This document shows, one piece after another, positions 8,401 to 17,121 of a stretch of 64,000 bases of DNA. The stretch spans positions 1,492,001 to 1,556,000 of the forward strand of contig NZ_CP117425.1 of NCBI RefSeq assembly GCF_030687295.1. The letters run 5' to 3'. A model generated the notes under the pieces. The model searched no databases and was not told where the DNA came from. It saw nothing but the letters and a program-made list of their open reading frames with translations. The translations under genes and the position numbers were made by a program. Origin of the DNA: Pseudomonas beijingensis (GTDB taxonomy: Bacteria; Pseudomonadota; Gammaproteobacteria; Pseudomonadales; Pseudomonadaceae). Within the stretch, counting starts at the first letter, position 1, and each line of letters opens with the position of its first letter.

Positions 8401-9125
8401 CCGACAGCCCCTTCGTGAGGCTTGCGCGCCACCACGTTGACCAGGGTTTCCTCACGCTCGCCAAAGGGCTTGGGCCGACGCAGGCCGAAGCGCTCCAGCA
8501 GGCCGAAATCCTTGGCACGGCTCCACCACAGGTACGGGTAGGACACGTTGCGGTCTTCGAACTGGAACCCTTGAGCGCGGATCATCTGCAGGTACTGCGC
8601 GGCACTTTTCTGCACGTGCATGGGATGGCGGAACAGCCAGCGGATCACCCAGGTATCGATGTAGGCTTCGGTGGATTCGGCGAACAGCAAATAGCCGCCG
8701 GGCTTGAGCACGCGGTAGAACTCGGCGAGGGCTTTTTCCTGCTCCACCAGGTGATGGAACGTCTGGTGGCAGAACAGCAGGTCGACGCTGGCATCCGGCA
8801 CCGCCAAGGTCGCGCAGTCGCTGCCGATCAGTTCCACGGCCATGCCTTGGCGCGTGGCTTCCTCCCGGCTCAGGTCGAGGCTGTGGGGGTCGGCATCCAC
8901 GCCGATCAGGCGGTGTGGCGCGAACACCTGGCGCAGGTACTGGAACGACTTGCCCTGGCCGCAGCCGGCATCCAGCAGCACCGGGTTGGCCGGCAGAGGG
9001 CTGCTGAACAGGCTGCGCAAGTCGTTGATCGCCACCCGCAACACGTGATGCTGCCAGGTGTGGCTGCGCAGGAACCAGAAGCCGAAGCGGGTTTCTTCGA
9101 CGTAGTTGTCGCTCAGGTAGCTCAT
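8397..9125 (-). CDS. SAM-dependent methyltransferase
   Basis: A 242-residue class I methyltransferase. Motif I is LLDAGCGQGKS near residues 50-60, an acidic end of strand two is in GVDADPHSLDLS, and LLFCHQTFHHLVEQEKALAEF followed by LKPGGYLLFAES fits the later strands of the fold. Aryl polyenes usually carry O-methyl or C-methyl groups on the ring or an ester, so it most likely tailors the aromatic head group; which atom is methylated cannot be told. It is translationally coupled to the flavoenzyme upstream (4-base overlap) and the lipoprotein downstream. Confidence 0.85.
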   Translation of the reverse strand: MSYLSDNYVEETRFGFWFLRSHTWQHHVLRVAINDLRSLFSSPLPANPVLLDAGCGQGKSFQYLRQVFAPHRLIGVDADPHSLDLSREEATRQGMAVELIGSDCATLAVPDASVDLLFCHQTFHHLVEQEKALAEFYRVLKPGGYLLFAESTEAYIDTWVIRWLFRHPMHVQKSAAQYLQMIRAQGFQFEDRNVSYPYLWWSRAKDFGLLERFGLRRPKPFGEREETLVNVVARKPHEGAVG

Positions 9126-10408
9126 GACTGCTGACTCGGCGCCGGGCTCGCGCAGATCTCCGAGAGCATGCGCAGGCGCCGCTTGGGTTCACTGACGAAC
9201 GGGTTGCGCTGGTCCCAGGCGTAGCCAGCCAGTATCGAGCTGATCATGCGTCGGATGTCGTCCGAGCCTTCGGTGTAGAAAATCACGTCCTGGAAGGTGC
9301 CGGCGTACCAGCCCTCGACATAGCAGCGGAAGGTGTCGACGCCGCGCTTGAGCGGTTCGGCAAACTCGCTTTGCCAATCCACGCTTTCACCTTGCAACTG
9401 GCGGTGGAGCACGTCGGCGGCCATGCTCGCCGAGCGCATGGCAATGGTCACGCCGGAGGAAAACACCGGGTCGAGAAATTCCGCGGCGTTGCCCAGCAGG
9501 GCAAAGCCAGGGCCGTGCAGGGTCTTGACGTTGGCCGAGTAGCCGCCGATGGTCCGCGCCGGGGTGTCCCACACCGCGTTCTGCAGCACGCCGGCCAGGC
9601 TCGGGGTTTCGTCGATGAAACCGCGCAGGCAGGCGTCGAGGTCGTCGGTGCGGCCGGCGAAATGTTCCGCCGCCGCGACCACGCCCACCGAGCAACGTCC
9701 GCCGCTGAACGGAATGGTCCAGAACCACACGTCGCGTTTGCTCGGGTGGGTGGTGATCAGGATCTTTTCCCGGTCGAATGTCGGAGCGTCGATGCGATCC
9801 TCGATGTGCGTGAACACGGCCTGGCGCACCGGGAAGTTCGACGGCGCCTCCAGGTCCAGCAAGCGCGGCAGGACGCGACCGTAGCCGCTGGCATCAAGCA
9901 CGAAGTCAGCTTGGACGCAGTACTCGCTGCCGTCTTCGCGCTGCACGCCCAGTCGTGGTTTGGCGAGGGTGAAGTCGGCACTGGCAATCGCCTGGCCGTA
10001 GCGGATCTCCACGCCTTGCAGGGCGGCCTGGTCGGCCAGCAACTTGTCGAAGTCGGCGCGCTGCACCTGGAAGGTCGTGGGCTTGCCGTTGCTGAAGGTA
10101 TCGCCGAAATCGAAGGCGCTGTAGCGTTCGCCCCAGGCAAACGCGGCGCCGTTCTTGCGCTGGAACCCGGCGGCATTCACTGCGTCGAGCATGCCGGCTT
10201 CTTCAACGAAATCCAGGCAATGGGACAACAGGCTCTCACCGATGGAGAACCGTGGGAAATGCTGGCGCTCGATGACCAGCACATCGTGGCCCTTGCGCTT
10301 GAGCAGCGCAGCGGCGATGGCGCCGGAGGGGCCGGCACCGATGATGACGACCTGGCGATATTCCGTTTCAGTGACAGGCATTGGGGTTCCTTGAATATCC
10401 TTGGTCAT
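9122..10408 (-). CDS. Flavin-dependent halogenase-like oxidoreductase
   Basis: A 428-residue FAD protein. The dinucleotide-binding motif GAGPSG is at residues 24-29, followed by VIERQHFPRFSIGES as in the tryptophan-halogenase-like family. Two features often used to recognise flavin halogenases are visible: a W-x-W-x-I-P motif (residues 228-233, WFWTIP) and a Lys at 85 in GFQRKNGAAF, near where the catalytic Lys of phenolic halogenases falls. The C-terminal LLGNAAEFLDP closes the FAD site. It may halogenate the aryl ring or act as a related monooxygenase or dehydrogenase. The ATG at 10408 was chosen because it overlaps the stop of the transporter (ATGA). An in-frame start at 10456 would only add residues inside that gene. 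Confidence 0.8.
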   Translation of the reverse strand: MTKDIQGTPMPVTETEYRQVVIIGAGPSGAIAAALLKRKGHDVLVIERQHFPRFSIGESLLSHCLDFVEEAGMLDAVNAAGFQRKNGAAFAWGERYSAFDFGDTFSNGKPTTFQVQRADFDKLLADQAALQGVEIRYGQAIASADFTLAKPRLGVQREDGSEYCVQADFVLDASGYGRVLPRLLDLEAPSNFPVRQAVFTHIEDRIDAPTFDREKILITTHPSKRDVWFWTIPFSGGRCSVGVVAAAEHFAGRTDDLDACLRGFIDETPSLAGVLQNAVWDTPARTIGGYSANVKTLHGPGFALLGNAAEFLDPVFSSGVTIAMRSASMAADVLHRQLQGESVDWQSEFAEPLKRGVDTFRCYVEGWYAGTFQDVIFYTEGSDDIRRMISSILAGYAWDQRNPFVSEPKRRLRMLSEICASPAPSQQS

Positions 10409-12744
10409 CGTTGGTCTTCTTGAGCAGGTATAGGGTGTTCCTGGCGCCCGGCCCACGGCGCCAGCATGAAACTGAAGGCCAGCCCCAGGCTCACCGCCAG
10501 GCCGAAATTACTCACCGCCGGTGTGCTGGATAATGCCAGCAGGCCGAACGACAGCCAGGTGGTGACCGCCGCCAGCAAGGTGCCCAGTAGACTCACGGCG
10601 GCACCGCCGATCTGTTCGCGCATCAGGATCGCGTAATCGACACCGATGGCCGTCACCAGCAACAGGCCGAACAGGCTGAACAAGGTCAGTGGCTGCCCCA
10701 GCCAGCCGAGGCTCGCCAGGCTGCACAGCGCGGCCAGCAATGGCAGGGCGACGATGCGCAAGGCCGCGCCGACACCGAAGGGCCAGATCAGCACCAGCAC
10801 AATCAGCACGCAGGAGGCCAGTTTCAACTCGGCGGCGCTGACCTGCGTGGCGGCGAAGACCCGGTTCAGGTCGCCCAGGCGATCCACCAGTTGAACACCC
10901 GGCAGGTCCACGGCTTGCACGCGCAGCAGCGCGGCATCGTTCAAGCCTTGCAGGCTGATCATGGCGGCCACGCCTTGGGCGGTGGGGCCGAGCCAGAGCG
11001 TGCGGTAGGGTTCGGCCAGGGGCCCGGCCAGCGCGGCATCGATGTCTGCCACCGGCAGGGCCTGCAATTGCGCCAGCTCTGTTTGCAGCGCGGCGACCGG
11101 TACGCCCAGGTCCAGCAGTGGTTGCCAGAAGGCCGGCAACCGGGCCAGGGCCTCGCGTACTTTCTGCTGGTCGGCGGGCGTGCTCACCAGTTGGTTCAGC
11201 GACAGGTAGCCCTGGAGCTTGTCCAGGGCGATCAACTGATCCAATCGCTCGTTGAGCGCAGTCTGGCGCTCCAGCAGTTGGGGTTGATCGTCGGCGCGGA
11301 TCAGGAAGAACTGACTGGTGGGCTGGAAGCCGGTGATGCGCGCGATGTCGCGGGCTTCGTCGGTGAGGTGCTGGGGCGTGCCGATCCACTGGCGGATATC
11401 GTTTTTTGTGGTCAGGTGCCAGAGACCGCCCGCGCAGAAACTCAGCAACAACACCAGCAGCAGCGGCGTGGGCACCCGCGCCAACAATGCTTGGCGGGTC
11501 TGGAGCAGGCATTCGCACAGCCGCAGCGGCCATTGGGCTGGACGCAGGTCTGCACCCTTGAGCAGCGCCGGCAACAGGCAGACCGCGGTCAAGTAGGCGC
11601 CGACCAGTCCTGCGGCGGAAAATAGCGCGATCTGGGTCAGGGCCGGGAACGGTGTCCAGGCCAGGGCCAAGTAGCCGATGCAGGTGGTCGCCAGGCTCAG
11701 GCTCAGCCCCGGTAGGGTCAGGCGCAAGGCCGGCCAGCTGCGCCAAGGCTTGAGGCTCCAGCTCTTGGACAGGTAGTGCAGGGGGTAGTCCACCGCGACG
11801 CCGATCAGGCTGGAACCCAGTACCAGGGTCATCACATGCATGCGCCCGAACAAGGCCACGCACGCCACGGCGCCGAACAGCATGCCCACCAGCACCGGCA
11901 CGAACGCCAGCCACACGCGCAGGCGCCGGAAGGCCAGCAACAACAGCAGCAGGATGCCGACCGTCGCACCACCGCCGACCCAGGTGATTTCCCGCGACGC
12001 CTGTTGCTGGCCGCTGGCGGCGTACAGCAGGCCGCTGGCCGCCAGCAGTTGCCCTTGGGCCTGGCTCGCCAGGTCGCGGCTGTGTTGCAGCAGTTCGGCC
12101 ACTTGCAGCGGCAGGTTCATGTCGAAGGCGTTGCCCTGGGCACGGGCCCGCAGCATCACCCAGCTTTTACCGTCGGCATCGGCGACCAAGGCCCCGCTAC
12201 CGATGTCGAATTTTATCGCGCCGCGTTGGGGCTGGCTGTTCTGGATGCGCCCGGTCAGGCCCAGCCAATCGTCCTGGTTCGGCACCAGGCTGAAGCCGCT
12301 GAACGGGTCGAACAGGGCCTGCACCCGTTGCTGGATGAACGCCTGGGGCTGTTCGATCAATTGCTCCCGGTCCTCTGCCGAGAGCATCGCCAACCGCCCG
12401 TTGAGCAGTTGCGTGCGCAGCGCCGGCAAGTCGGCCTGCAGCGTCCACTGCACCTTGTCGAACAGGCCGCTGGCCTGCCATTGCTCGCCCAGGGTTTGCG
12501 CCAGGGTGATGGCTTGCTGGCGATCGGTGTGGCCGACCAGCACCAGCACCTCGCGGTTGAGCGGCTCCTGCATGCGCTGCTCGGCGGTGATCTCCAAGGC
12601 ATCGGGAGACGTCCCCGGCACCAGTTCCATGAGATTGGCCGACAGCGGCGCGCCATTGCGCCATTGCCAACCGGCGAGCGCCAACACCGCCAGCAGCAGG
12701 ATCAGGAACAGCCGGGGCAGCATCCGTTCACTCGGCAAAATCAT
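10405..12744 (-). CDS. MMPL/RND-type exporter
   Basis: A 779-residue inner membrane transporter. An N-terminal membrane segment (LFLILLLAVLALAGW) is followed by a periplasmic domain of about 240 residues. A bundle of membrane helices comes next, a second periplasmic loop, and a final bundle ending near SLGLAFSFMLAPW. The doubled pattern is typical of the RND superfamily MMPL group. In aryl polyene clusters this protein is thought to move the lipid-linked pigment across or out of the inner membrane, together with LolA-like and lipoprotein partners. The start at 12744 lies 17 bases inside the LolA-like gene; an ATG at 12723 is a possible alternative. Confidence 0.88.
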   Translation of the reverse strand: MILPSERMLPRLFLILLLAVLALAGWQWRNGAPLSANLMELVPGTSPDALEITAEQRMQEPLNREVLVLVGHTDRQQAITLAQTLGEQWQASGLFDKVQWTLQADLPALRTQLLNGRLAMLSAEDREQLIEQPQAFIQQRVQALFDPFSGFSLVPNQDDWLGLTGRIQNSQPQRGAIKFDIGSGALVADADGKSWVMLRARAQGNAFDMNLPLQVAELLQHSRDLASQAQGQLLAASGLLYAASGQQQASREITWVGGGATVGILLLLLLAFRRLRVWLAFVPVLVGMLFGAVACVALFGRMHVMTLVLGSSLIGVAVDYPLHYLSKSWSLKPWRSWPALRLTLPGLSLSLATTCIGYLALAWTPFPALTQIALFSAAGLVGAYLTAVCLLPALLKGADLRPAQWPLRLCECLLQTRQALLARVPTPLLLVLLLSFCAGGLWHLTTKNDIRQWIGTPQHLTDEARDIARITGFQPTSQFFLIRADDQPQLLERQTALNERLDQLIALDKLQGYLSLNQLVSTPADQQKVREALARLPAFWQPLLDLGVPVAALQTELAQLQALPVADIDAALAGPLAEPYRTLWLGPTAQGVAAMISLQGLNDAALLRVQAVDLPGVQLVDRLGDLNRVFAATQVSAAELKLASCVLIVLVLIWPFGVGAALRIVALPLLAALCSLASLGWLGQPLTLFSLFGLLLVTAIGVDYAILMREQIGGAAVSLLGTLLAAVTTWLSFGLLALSSTPAVSNFGLAVSLGLAFSFMLAPWAGRQEHPIPAQEDQR

Positions 12745-13321
12745 GTTGCTCCGCTTCGCTCAACGGTTGCGCGCCGGTAGCGTCCTGCATGCGCAGCACG
12801 GTGCTGTCGCCCTGGGTCTCCAGCAGTTCGATGCGCTGGACCAGTTCACCGCCGTCAATGTTGATCTGGTTGAAGACCTGCTTGAGCAGCACCGAGCGCG
12901 GGGTCAGGGTGAGTTTCCACTGTTGTGGTTCGCCCGACAGGCTCAGCTCGAAATCCCGTTGCAAGCCACTGCTGTCGCCCTGCAGAACCGCCAGGAACAG
13001 CCGGTTCTGCTCGGCGCCGGCGCTCTTGTTCGGCAGCATCTGCCAGGCATTGCCGTCCCGCCGGGCGATGCCCTCGGCGGTGATGCGGTAGTCCTGTTGC
13101 AGCGGGGTTTGCAGCAGCCACAGCAGACCGTGGTTTTTCGCCAACACGAAGCGGCCCTTGCTGGTGAGGGGCTGGGGCAGGGCGCGCAGGTGTTTTTCCT
13201 GGATGAACTGTCCGTGGATTACTTCCGGGCGGGCCAGTTGATCGCTCAGTTGTTGCAAGTCGAATGCCTGTGCCACAGGCGCCAGGCAGCACAGCAACAA
13301 CCAGATAGCCAGGCGCTTCAT
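12728..13321 (-). CDS. LolA-like outer membrane carrier protein
   Basis: A 197-residue periplasmic protein with a signal peptide: MKRLAIWLLLCCLAPVAQA with cleavage after AQA. The segments VIHGQFIQEKHLRAL, SKGRFVLAKNHGLLW and the later beta strands fit the LolA/LolA-like half-barrel fold that carries lipid moieties across the periplasm. Being inside the pigment operon and next to the MMPL exporter, it probably carries the aryl polyene lipid, not general lipoproteins. It overlaps the thioesterase upstream by 4 bases and the exporter downstream by 17. Confidence 0.85.
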   Translation of the reverse strand: MKRLAIWLLLCCLAPVAQAFDLQQLSDQLARPEVIHGQFIQEKHLRALPQPLTSKGRFVLAKNHGLLWLLQTPLQQDYRITAEGIARRDGNAWQMLPNKSAGAEQNRLFLAVLQGDSSGLQRDFELSLSGEPQQWKLTLTPRSVLLKQVFNQINIDGGELVQRIELLETQGDSTVLRMQDATGAQPLSEAEQHDFAE

Positions 13322-13743
13322 GGCAGTTTCCTTTCAACGGCTTCGACAAAGACCCGGGGCGAGGCCAGCAGCATTTCGCGGCTGGCGACGTCCACCGCCA
13401 CTTGCACCGAGCTGGCGCGGGTCAAGCGATCGCCCGTGGCTGCGTCGCTGATCAGGTAGTTGATCTTCAGCCGGTTTTCCCACTCCACCAGGCTCGCGCG
13501 CACGGTCAGGGCCTGGCCGAACACGGCGCTGCGCACGTAGCGAAGTTGCAGGTCGATGATCGGCCACGCATGGCCGGATTCGAGCATGTCGTTGTAGTTG
13601 TGGCCGATCAGGTCGAGCAGCGCACAGCGGGCCACTTCCAAGTATTTGACGTAGTGGCCGTGCCAGACCACGTTCATCGAATCGACGTCGAAAAAAGGCA
13701 CCACGATCTGCGTGTCGACGTGCAAAACACCTTGGCTACGCAT
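13318..13743 (-). CDS. Acyl-CoA/ACP thioesterase (hotdog, 4HBT type)
   Basis: A 141-residue hotdog thioesterase of the 4-hydroxybenzoyl-CoA type. The signature VPFFDVDSMNVVWHGHYVKY (residues 15-34) carries the Asp of the DxD/N-xxxxHxxY pattern, where the first Asp acts in catalysis. It would release acyl chains from CoA or ACP, either as product release or as editing of misloaded carrier proteins; which of these cannot be told from sequence. It lies just after the ammonia-lyase gene with an 8-base overlap and before the LolA-like gene. Confidence 0.85.
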   Translation of the reverse strand: MRSQGVLHVDTQIVVPFFDVDSMNVVWHGHYVKYLEVARCALLDLIGHNYNDMLESGHAWPIIDLQLRYVRSAVFGQALTVRASLVEWENRLKINYLISDAATGDRLTRASSVQVAVDVASREMLLASPRVFVEAVERKLP

Positions 13744-15280
13744 GCAGCCTCCAGTGTTGCTCGGCGATGCGTTGCAGGCACAGGCGCAGTTCGCCTTCCA
13801 GGGCGCGGTCTTCGATCACAGGCGGGAAATCCTCGGCCAGTTGCTGGTGCATGGCGGCCAGGGCCGGCGGCAGCGGTCGCGCGTCTTCGGCGCGACTGCG
13901 CAGCCACACGCCCTGGTTGGCTGCCAGCAAGGTGGCGGCGGCGACTTGTTCGGTCAGTTCCAGCACGCGGATCGCGTCCCGGGCGGCGATGGTGCCCATG
14001 CTCACCTTGTCCTGGTTGTGGCACTCGGTGGAACGCGAGAACACGCTGGCCGGCATGGTGTTTTTCAGAGCCTCGGCGGTCCAGGCACTGGTGCCGATCT
14101 GCACGGCCTTGAAGCCATGGTTGAGCATCGCCCGCTCGGCGCTGGCGCCGGACAGGTTGCTGGGCAGGCCATGGTTGTAGCGCGCGTCCACCAGCAGCGC
14201 GAGCTGGCGATCCAGCAAGTCGGCGACGTTGGCCACCAGGTTCTTCAGGCTGTCCATGGCGAAGGCGATATGCCCGCCGTAGAAATGCCCGCCGTGGAGC
14301 ACGCGCTCGGCTTCGGCGTCGATGATCGGGTTGTCGTTGGCACTGTTGAGTTCGGTTTCGATGAACGAACGCAGCCAGTTCAGGCTGTCCGCCAGTACGC
14401 CGAGCACGTGGGGCGCGCAGCGCAGGGAATAGCGATCCTGCAGACGATGCAGCGGCGCGGTCGGTGCGTCGATCGCCAGGTCCTTGCGCAGCCACGCGGC
14501 GACTTGCATCTGCCCCGGGTGTGGCTTGGCGGCGAACAGGCGTTCGTCGAAGTGTTCCGGGTTGCCTTGCAGGGCGACGACGTTCAGCGCGGTGATGCGG
14601 GTCGCCAGTTGCAGCAGGTAGTCGGCGCGGGCAAAAGCCAGGCAGGCCAGGCCGGTCATCACGGCGGTGCCGTTCATCAGCGCCAGAGCTTCCTTGGGCC
14701 GCAGCACCAGCGGCGTCCAGCCCAGTTCCCGGTGTACGTCGGCGGCCAGGCGCCGCTCGCCACGGAACATGACGTCTCGTTCACCGGACAGCGTGGCGGC
14801 GACGTAGGACAGCGGCGTCAGGTCGCCGCTGGCGCCCACCGAACCTTCTTCCGGAATCAGCGGCAGGATGTCGTGTTCGAGAAAGGCCTGTAGGCGTTCC
14901 AGCAGTTCTACCCGCACCCCCGACACACCGTGGCACAGCGACTGCAAACGCGCCGCCAGCACCGCACGGGTGGCCTGGGCGTCCAGCAGCTTGCCCAGGC
15001 CGCAGCCGTGGAACGTGTACAGGTGGCGCGGCAGGGCCTCGACGTGGTGCAGCGGCACGGCTACCACACAGGAGTCGCCATAGCCGGTGGTCACGCCATA
15101 GATCACGCCTTCCTTGTCCAGCAGGGAATCGAGGAATTGCGCACCCTTGGCAATGCGTTGGCGGAACGCCGGGTCGTCCTGCAATTGCGTCGGTGCCTGG
15201 CGGTTAGCCAGGGCCAGCACATCTTCAATGCGCAAGGGGCGTTCGCCGAAGGTTACCGGCTCAAGAGTGGGCATCGTCAT
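13736..15280 (-). CDS. MIO-type aromatic amino acid ammonia-lyase
   Basis: A 514-residue member of the histidine/tyrosine/phenylalanine ammonia-lyase family. The MIO cofactor triad Ala150-Ser151-Gly152 lies in VGASGDL. The catalytic Tyr61 is in YGVTTGYG, and the NDNP motif is present in SANDNPI. At the substrate-selectivity pair the residues are Phe90-His91 (LYTFHGCG). By my alignment histidine lyases have Ser-His, tyrosine lyases His-Leu and plant phenylalanine lyases Phe-Leu. In a pigment operon it should deaminate an aromatic amino acid to a cinnamic or coumaric acid starter. The ATG at 15280 has GGAAG upstream; an ATG at 15274 is possible. It overlaps the acyltransferase upstream by 20 bases. 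Confidence 0.9.
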   Translation of the reverse strand: MTMPTLEPVTFGERPLRIEDVLALANRQAPTQLQDDPAFRQRIAKGAQFLDSLLDKEGVIYGVTTGYGDSCVVAVPLHHVEALPRHLYTFHGCGLGKLLDAQATRAVLAARLQSLCHGVSGVRVELLERLQAFLEHDILPLIPEEGSVGASGDLTPLSYVAATLSGERDVMFRGERRLAADVHRELGWTPLVLRPKEALALMNGTAVMTGLACLAFARADYLLQLATRITALNVVALQGNPEHFDERLFAAKPHPGQMQVAAWLRKDLAIDAPTAPLHRLQDRYSLRCAPHVLGVLADSLNWLRSFIETELNSANDNPIIDAEAERVLHGGHFYGGHIAFAMDSLKNLVANVADLLDRQLALLVDARYNHGLPSNLSGASAERAMLNHGFKAVQIGTSAWTAEALKNTMPASVFSRSTECHNQDKVSMGTIAARDAIRVLELTEQVAAATLLAANQGVWLRSRAEDARPLPPALAAMHQQLAEDFPPVIEDRALEGELRLCLQRIAEQHWRLHA

Positions 15281-16205
15281 CGGTCTTCCAGAAAGGGTAA
15301 AAGTTGAACCACTGTTGGGGCCCCTGGAGGCAATACTGCGCCAGGCGCTCGGCGTAGCGGGCGGCCCAGTGGGCGATCACTTGCTCGCGCTCGTTGCGTT
15401 TCCACGCCACGGCATCGGCGAAAGGTTCGAGGGTGACGCGATAGCGCCCCTCGTGCTTGAGGCACATCAGCAGGTTGACCGGGCATTTGAGCAGGCCGGC
15501 CAGCAGCCAGGGGCCTTGCGGAAATGCCGCCGGGTGGCCCATGAAGTCCACGGTCACGCTGCGTCCGCCGTGCAGCGGTACGCGGTCGCCGGCAATCGCC
15601 AGCCACTCGCCGCGCTCCAGGCGCTCGCTCAGTTGCAACATGATCACCGGGTTCAGCTCGCTGACCTGGATCAGTCGCAAGTGTGTGGCACCGGCCTCGC
15701 CCAGCAAACGGTTGAACTGCTCGGCGTGCTTGGTGTGCACCAGCACGTTCATGGTGACTTTCTCGCCCAGTTCGGCCAGTGCCCGGCACATCTCCAGGTT
15801 GCCCAGGTGCGCGCCCACCAGCATTTGTCCACGGGCATCGCGCAGGTGATTGCGCAGCAGCGCCGGGTCGACGATTTCGATCTGGTCGATGCTCAGCTTG
15901 CCGTTCCAGACGTCGAGCTTGTCCAGCAAGGAATCGGCGAACGCCATGAACTGCCCGAACACCCGCCAGCGGGTCGGGCGCAGTTCGGGGCGGGCGCTCC
16001 AATCGGCCAGGCGTTGCTGGTATTGCCAGGCCGCTTGGCGCGCGCTGCGGCCGAAAATGAAAAAGTACAGGACGATGCCGTACAGCACCGGGGTCAGCAG
16101 GCGCCGGCCGAGGACCTTGGCGGCGACCGCGGTGAGTTTCATCAGCCAGAAACTGCCGCGCTCCTGGCGGTCGGCCCAATGTTGCTTGTCTGCCTGCAGG
16201 CTCAT
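15261..16205 (-). CDS. LpxL/HtrB-like acyltransferase
   Basis: A 314-residue inner-membrane-associated acyltransferase of the lipid A biosynthesis type. One hydrophobic segment near residues 30-55 (VLYGIVLYFFIF) is followed by the catalytic block GAHLGNLEMCRAL; this family normally shows HxxxxD/E, here His followed by Glu. Later come AIAGDRVPLHGG and PQGPWLLAGLL. In aryl polyene clusters such an enzyme probably attaches an acyl chain to the glycolipid carrier. The start at 16205 overlaps the stop of the glycosyltransferase (ATGA). The same frame stays open further upstream, inside that gene, but has no reason to start there. Confidence 0.85.
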   Translation of the reverse strand: MSLQADKQHWADRQERGSFWLMKLTAVAAKVLGRRLLTPVLYGIVLYFFIFGRSARQAAWQYQQRLADWSARPELRPTRWRVFGQFMAFADSLLDKLDVWNGKLSIDQIEIVDPALLRNHLRDARGQMLVGAHLGNLEMCRALAELGEKVTMNVLVHTKHAEQFNRLLGEAGATHLRLIQVSELNPVIMLQLSERLERGEWLAIAGDRVPLHGGRSVTVDFMGHPAAFPQGPWLLAGLLKCPVNLLMCLKHEGRYRVTLEPFADAVAWKRNEREQVIAHWAARYAERLAQYCLQGPQQWFNFYPFWKTDDDAHS

Positions 16206-16936
16206 GTCCGCCACCGTCGCCAGAGAATCAGGGGGAAGCGCACGAGCATGCCGAAGAACAGCCGGGTGTGCATGCTGGAAATCAGCACGTTGTCGTGGAA
16301 CAGGCGAAAGTGCGAAACCCCGTCTTGAGGGTAATGGACCCGGGTGTGCAGCCAGTGCATTGGCTGATTGCGCCAGGCCAGGCGCACCAGGATGTCCGAG
16401 TCGAAATCCATGCGCTTGCCGATGTTGGCCGAGTCGATCAGTGCCAGGACCGGTGGCAGGGGATAGACCCGAAAGCCGCACATCGAGTCGCGGATTTGCA
16501 GGGACAGGCTGTTGATCCAGACCATGACGTGGGTCAGGTAGCGTGCGTACAAGCGACCTTTCGGCACGCTGGCGTCGTAGTGCGGATACCCGCAGATCAC
16601 TGCGTCGGGGTGGGCACGGGATTGCTCGATGAAGGTCTTCACGTCGCCCAGATCGTGCTGTCCGTCGGCGTCCACCTGCAAGGCGTGGCTGAAACCCAGC
16701 CGCGATGCTTCCCGCAAGCCGGTCATCACCGCGCCGCCCTTGCCTTGGTTGACGGCCAGCCTGACCAGATGCACCTGATCGCCCTCGGCCAGCCGTTCCA
16801 GCACAGCGGCACACGCCGGGCTGCTGGCGTCATCCACCAGTACACAGGGCAGGCCGTTGGCGAGCAACGCCTGGACTACGGCCGAGATGGCGGTTTCGTG
16901 GTTGTAGACCGGGATGACGGCGCAGGGGTTATGCAT
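16202..16936 (-). CDS. Family 2 glycosyltransferase
   Basis: A 244-residue GT-A type glycosyltransferase. It opens with CAVIPVYNHETAI, then VDDASSP, NQGKGGAVMTGL and the metal-binding DADGQHD. The acceptor region follows, and the C-terminus is basic and aromatic (VRFPLILWRRWRT), suggesting membrane association. It would add a sugar in making the lipid anchor of the polyene. The ATG at 16936 is preceded by GGAGGGAGCAG, a very good ribosome binding site, so the longer frame up to 17020 is rejected. It is the only gene of the operon not coupled to the one before it: 185 bases containing a REP-like element separate it from the ligase. Confidence 0.87.
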   Translation of the reverse strand: MHNPCAVIPVYNHETAISAVVQALLANGLPCVLVDDASSPACAAVLERLAEGDQVHLVRLAVNQGKGGAVMTGLREASRLGFSHALQVDADGQHDLGDVKTFIEQSRAHPDAVICGYPHYDASVPKGRLYARYLTHVMVWINSLSLQIRDSMCGFRVYPLPPVLALIDSANIGKRMDFDSDILVRLAWRNQPMHWLHTRVHYPQDGVSHFRLFHDNVLISSMHTRLFFGMLVRFPLILWRRWRT

Positions 16937-16974
16937 ATTCTGCTCCCTCCACGGTTTCACTGTGCACAACCTTC

Positions 16975-17106
16975 CTGTGGCGAGGGGATTTATCCCCGCT
17001 GGGTTGCGCAGCGACCCCAAATTCTGTGCAACGACACAGACTGATGGCGAGCGCTCCGCACTCGAGCGGGGCGGTGCGACGTTTCGCTAAATCCCCTCGC
17101 CACAGG
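16975..17106. repeat. REP-like inverted repeat inside the operon
   Basis: The segment CTGTGGCGAGGGGATTTA is matched by its inverse TAAATCCCCTCGCCACAG about 95 bases later, with smaller palindromes between. This is a third REP subtype. It occupies nearly all of the only sizeable gap in the operon, between the ligase and the glycosyltransferase genes. Confidence 0.85.
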
Positions 17107-17121
17107 AGCACCGCGGTGCAA

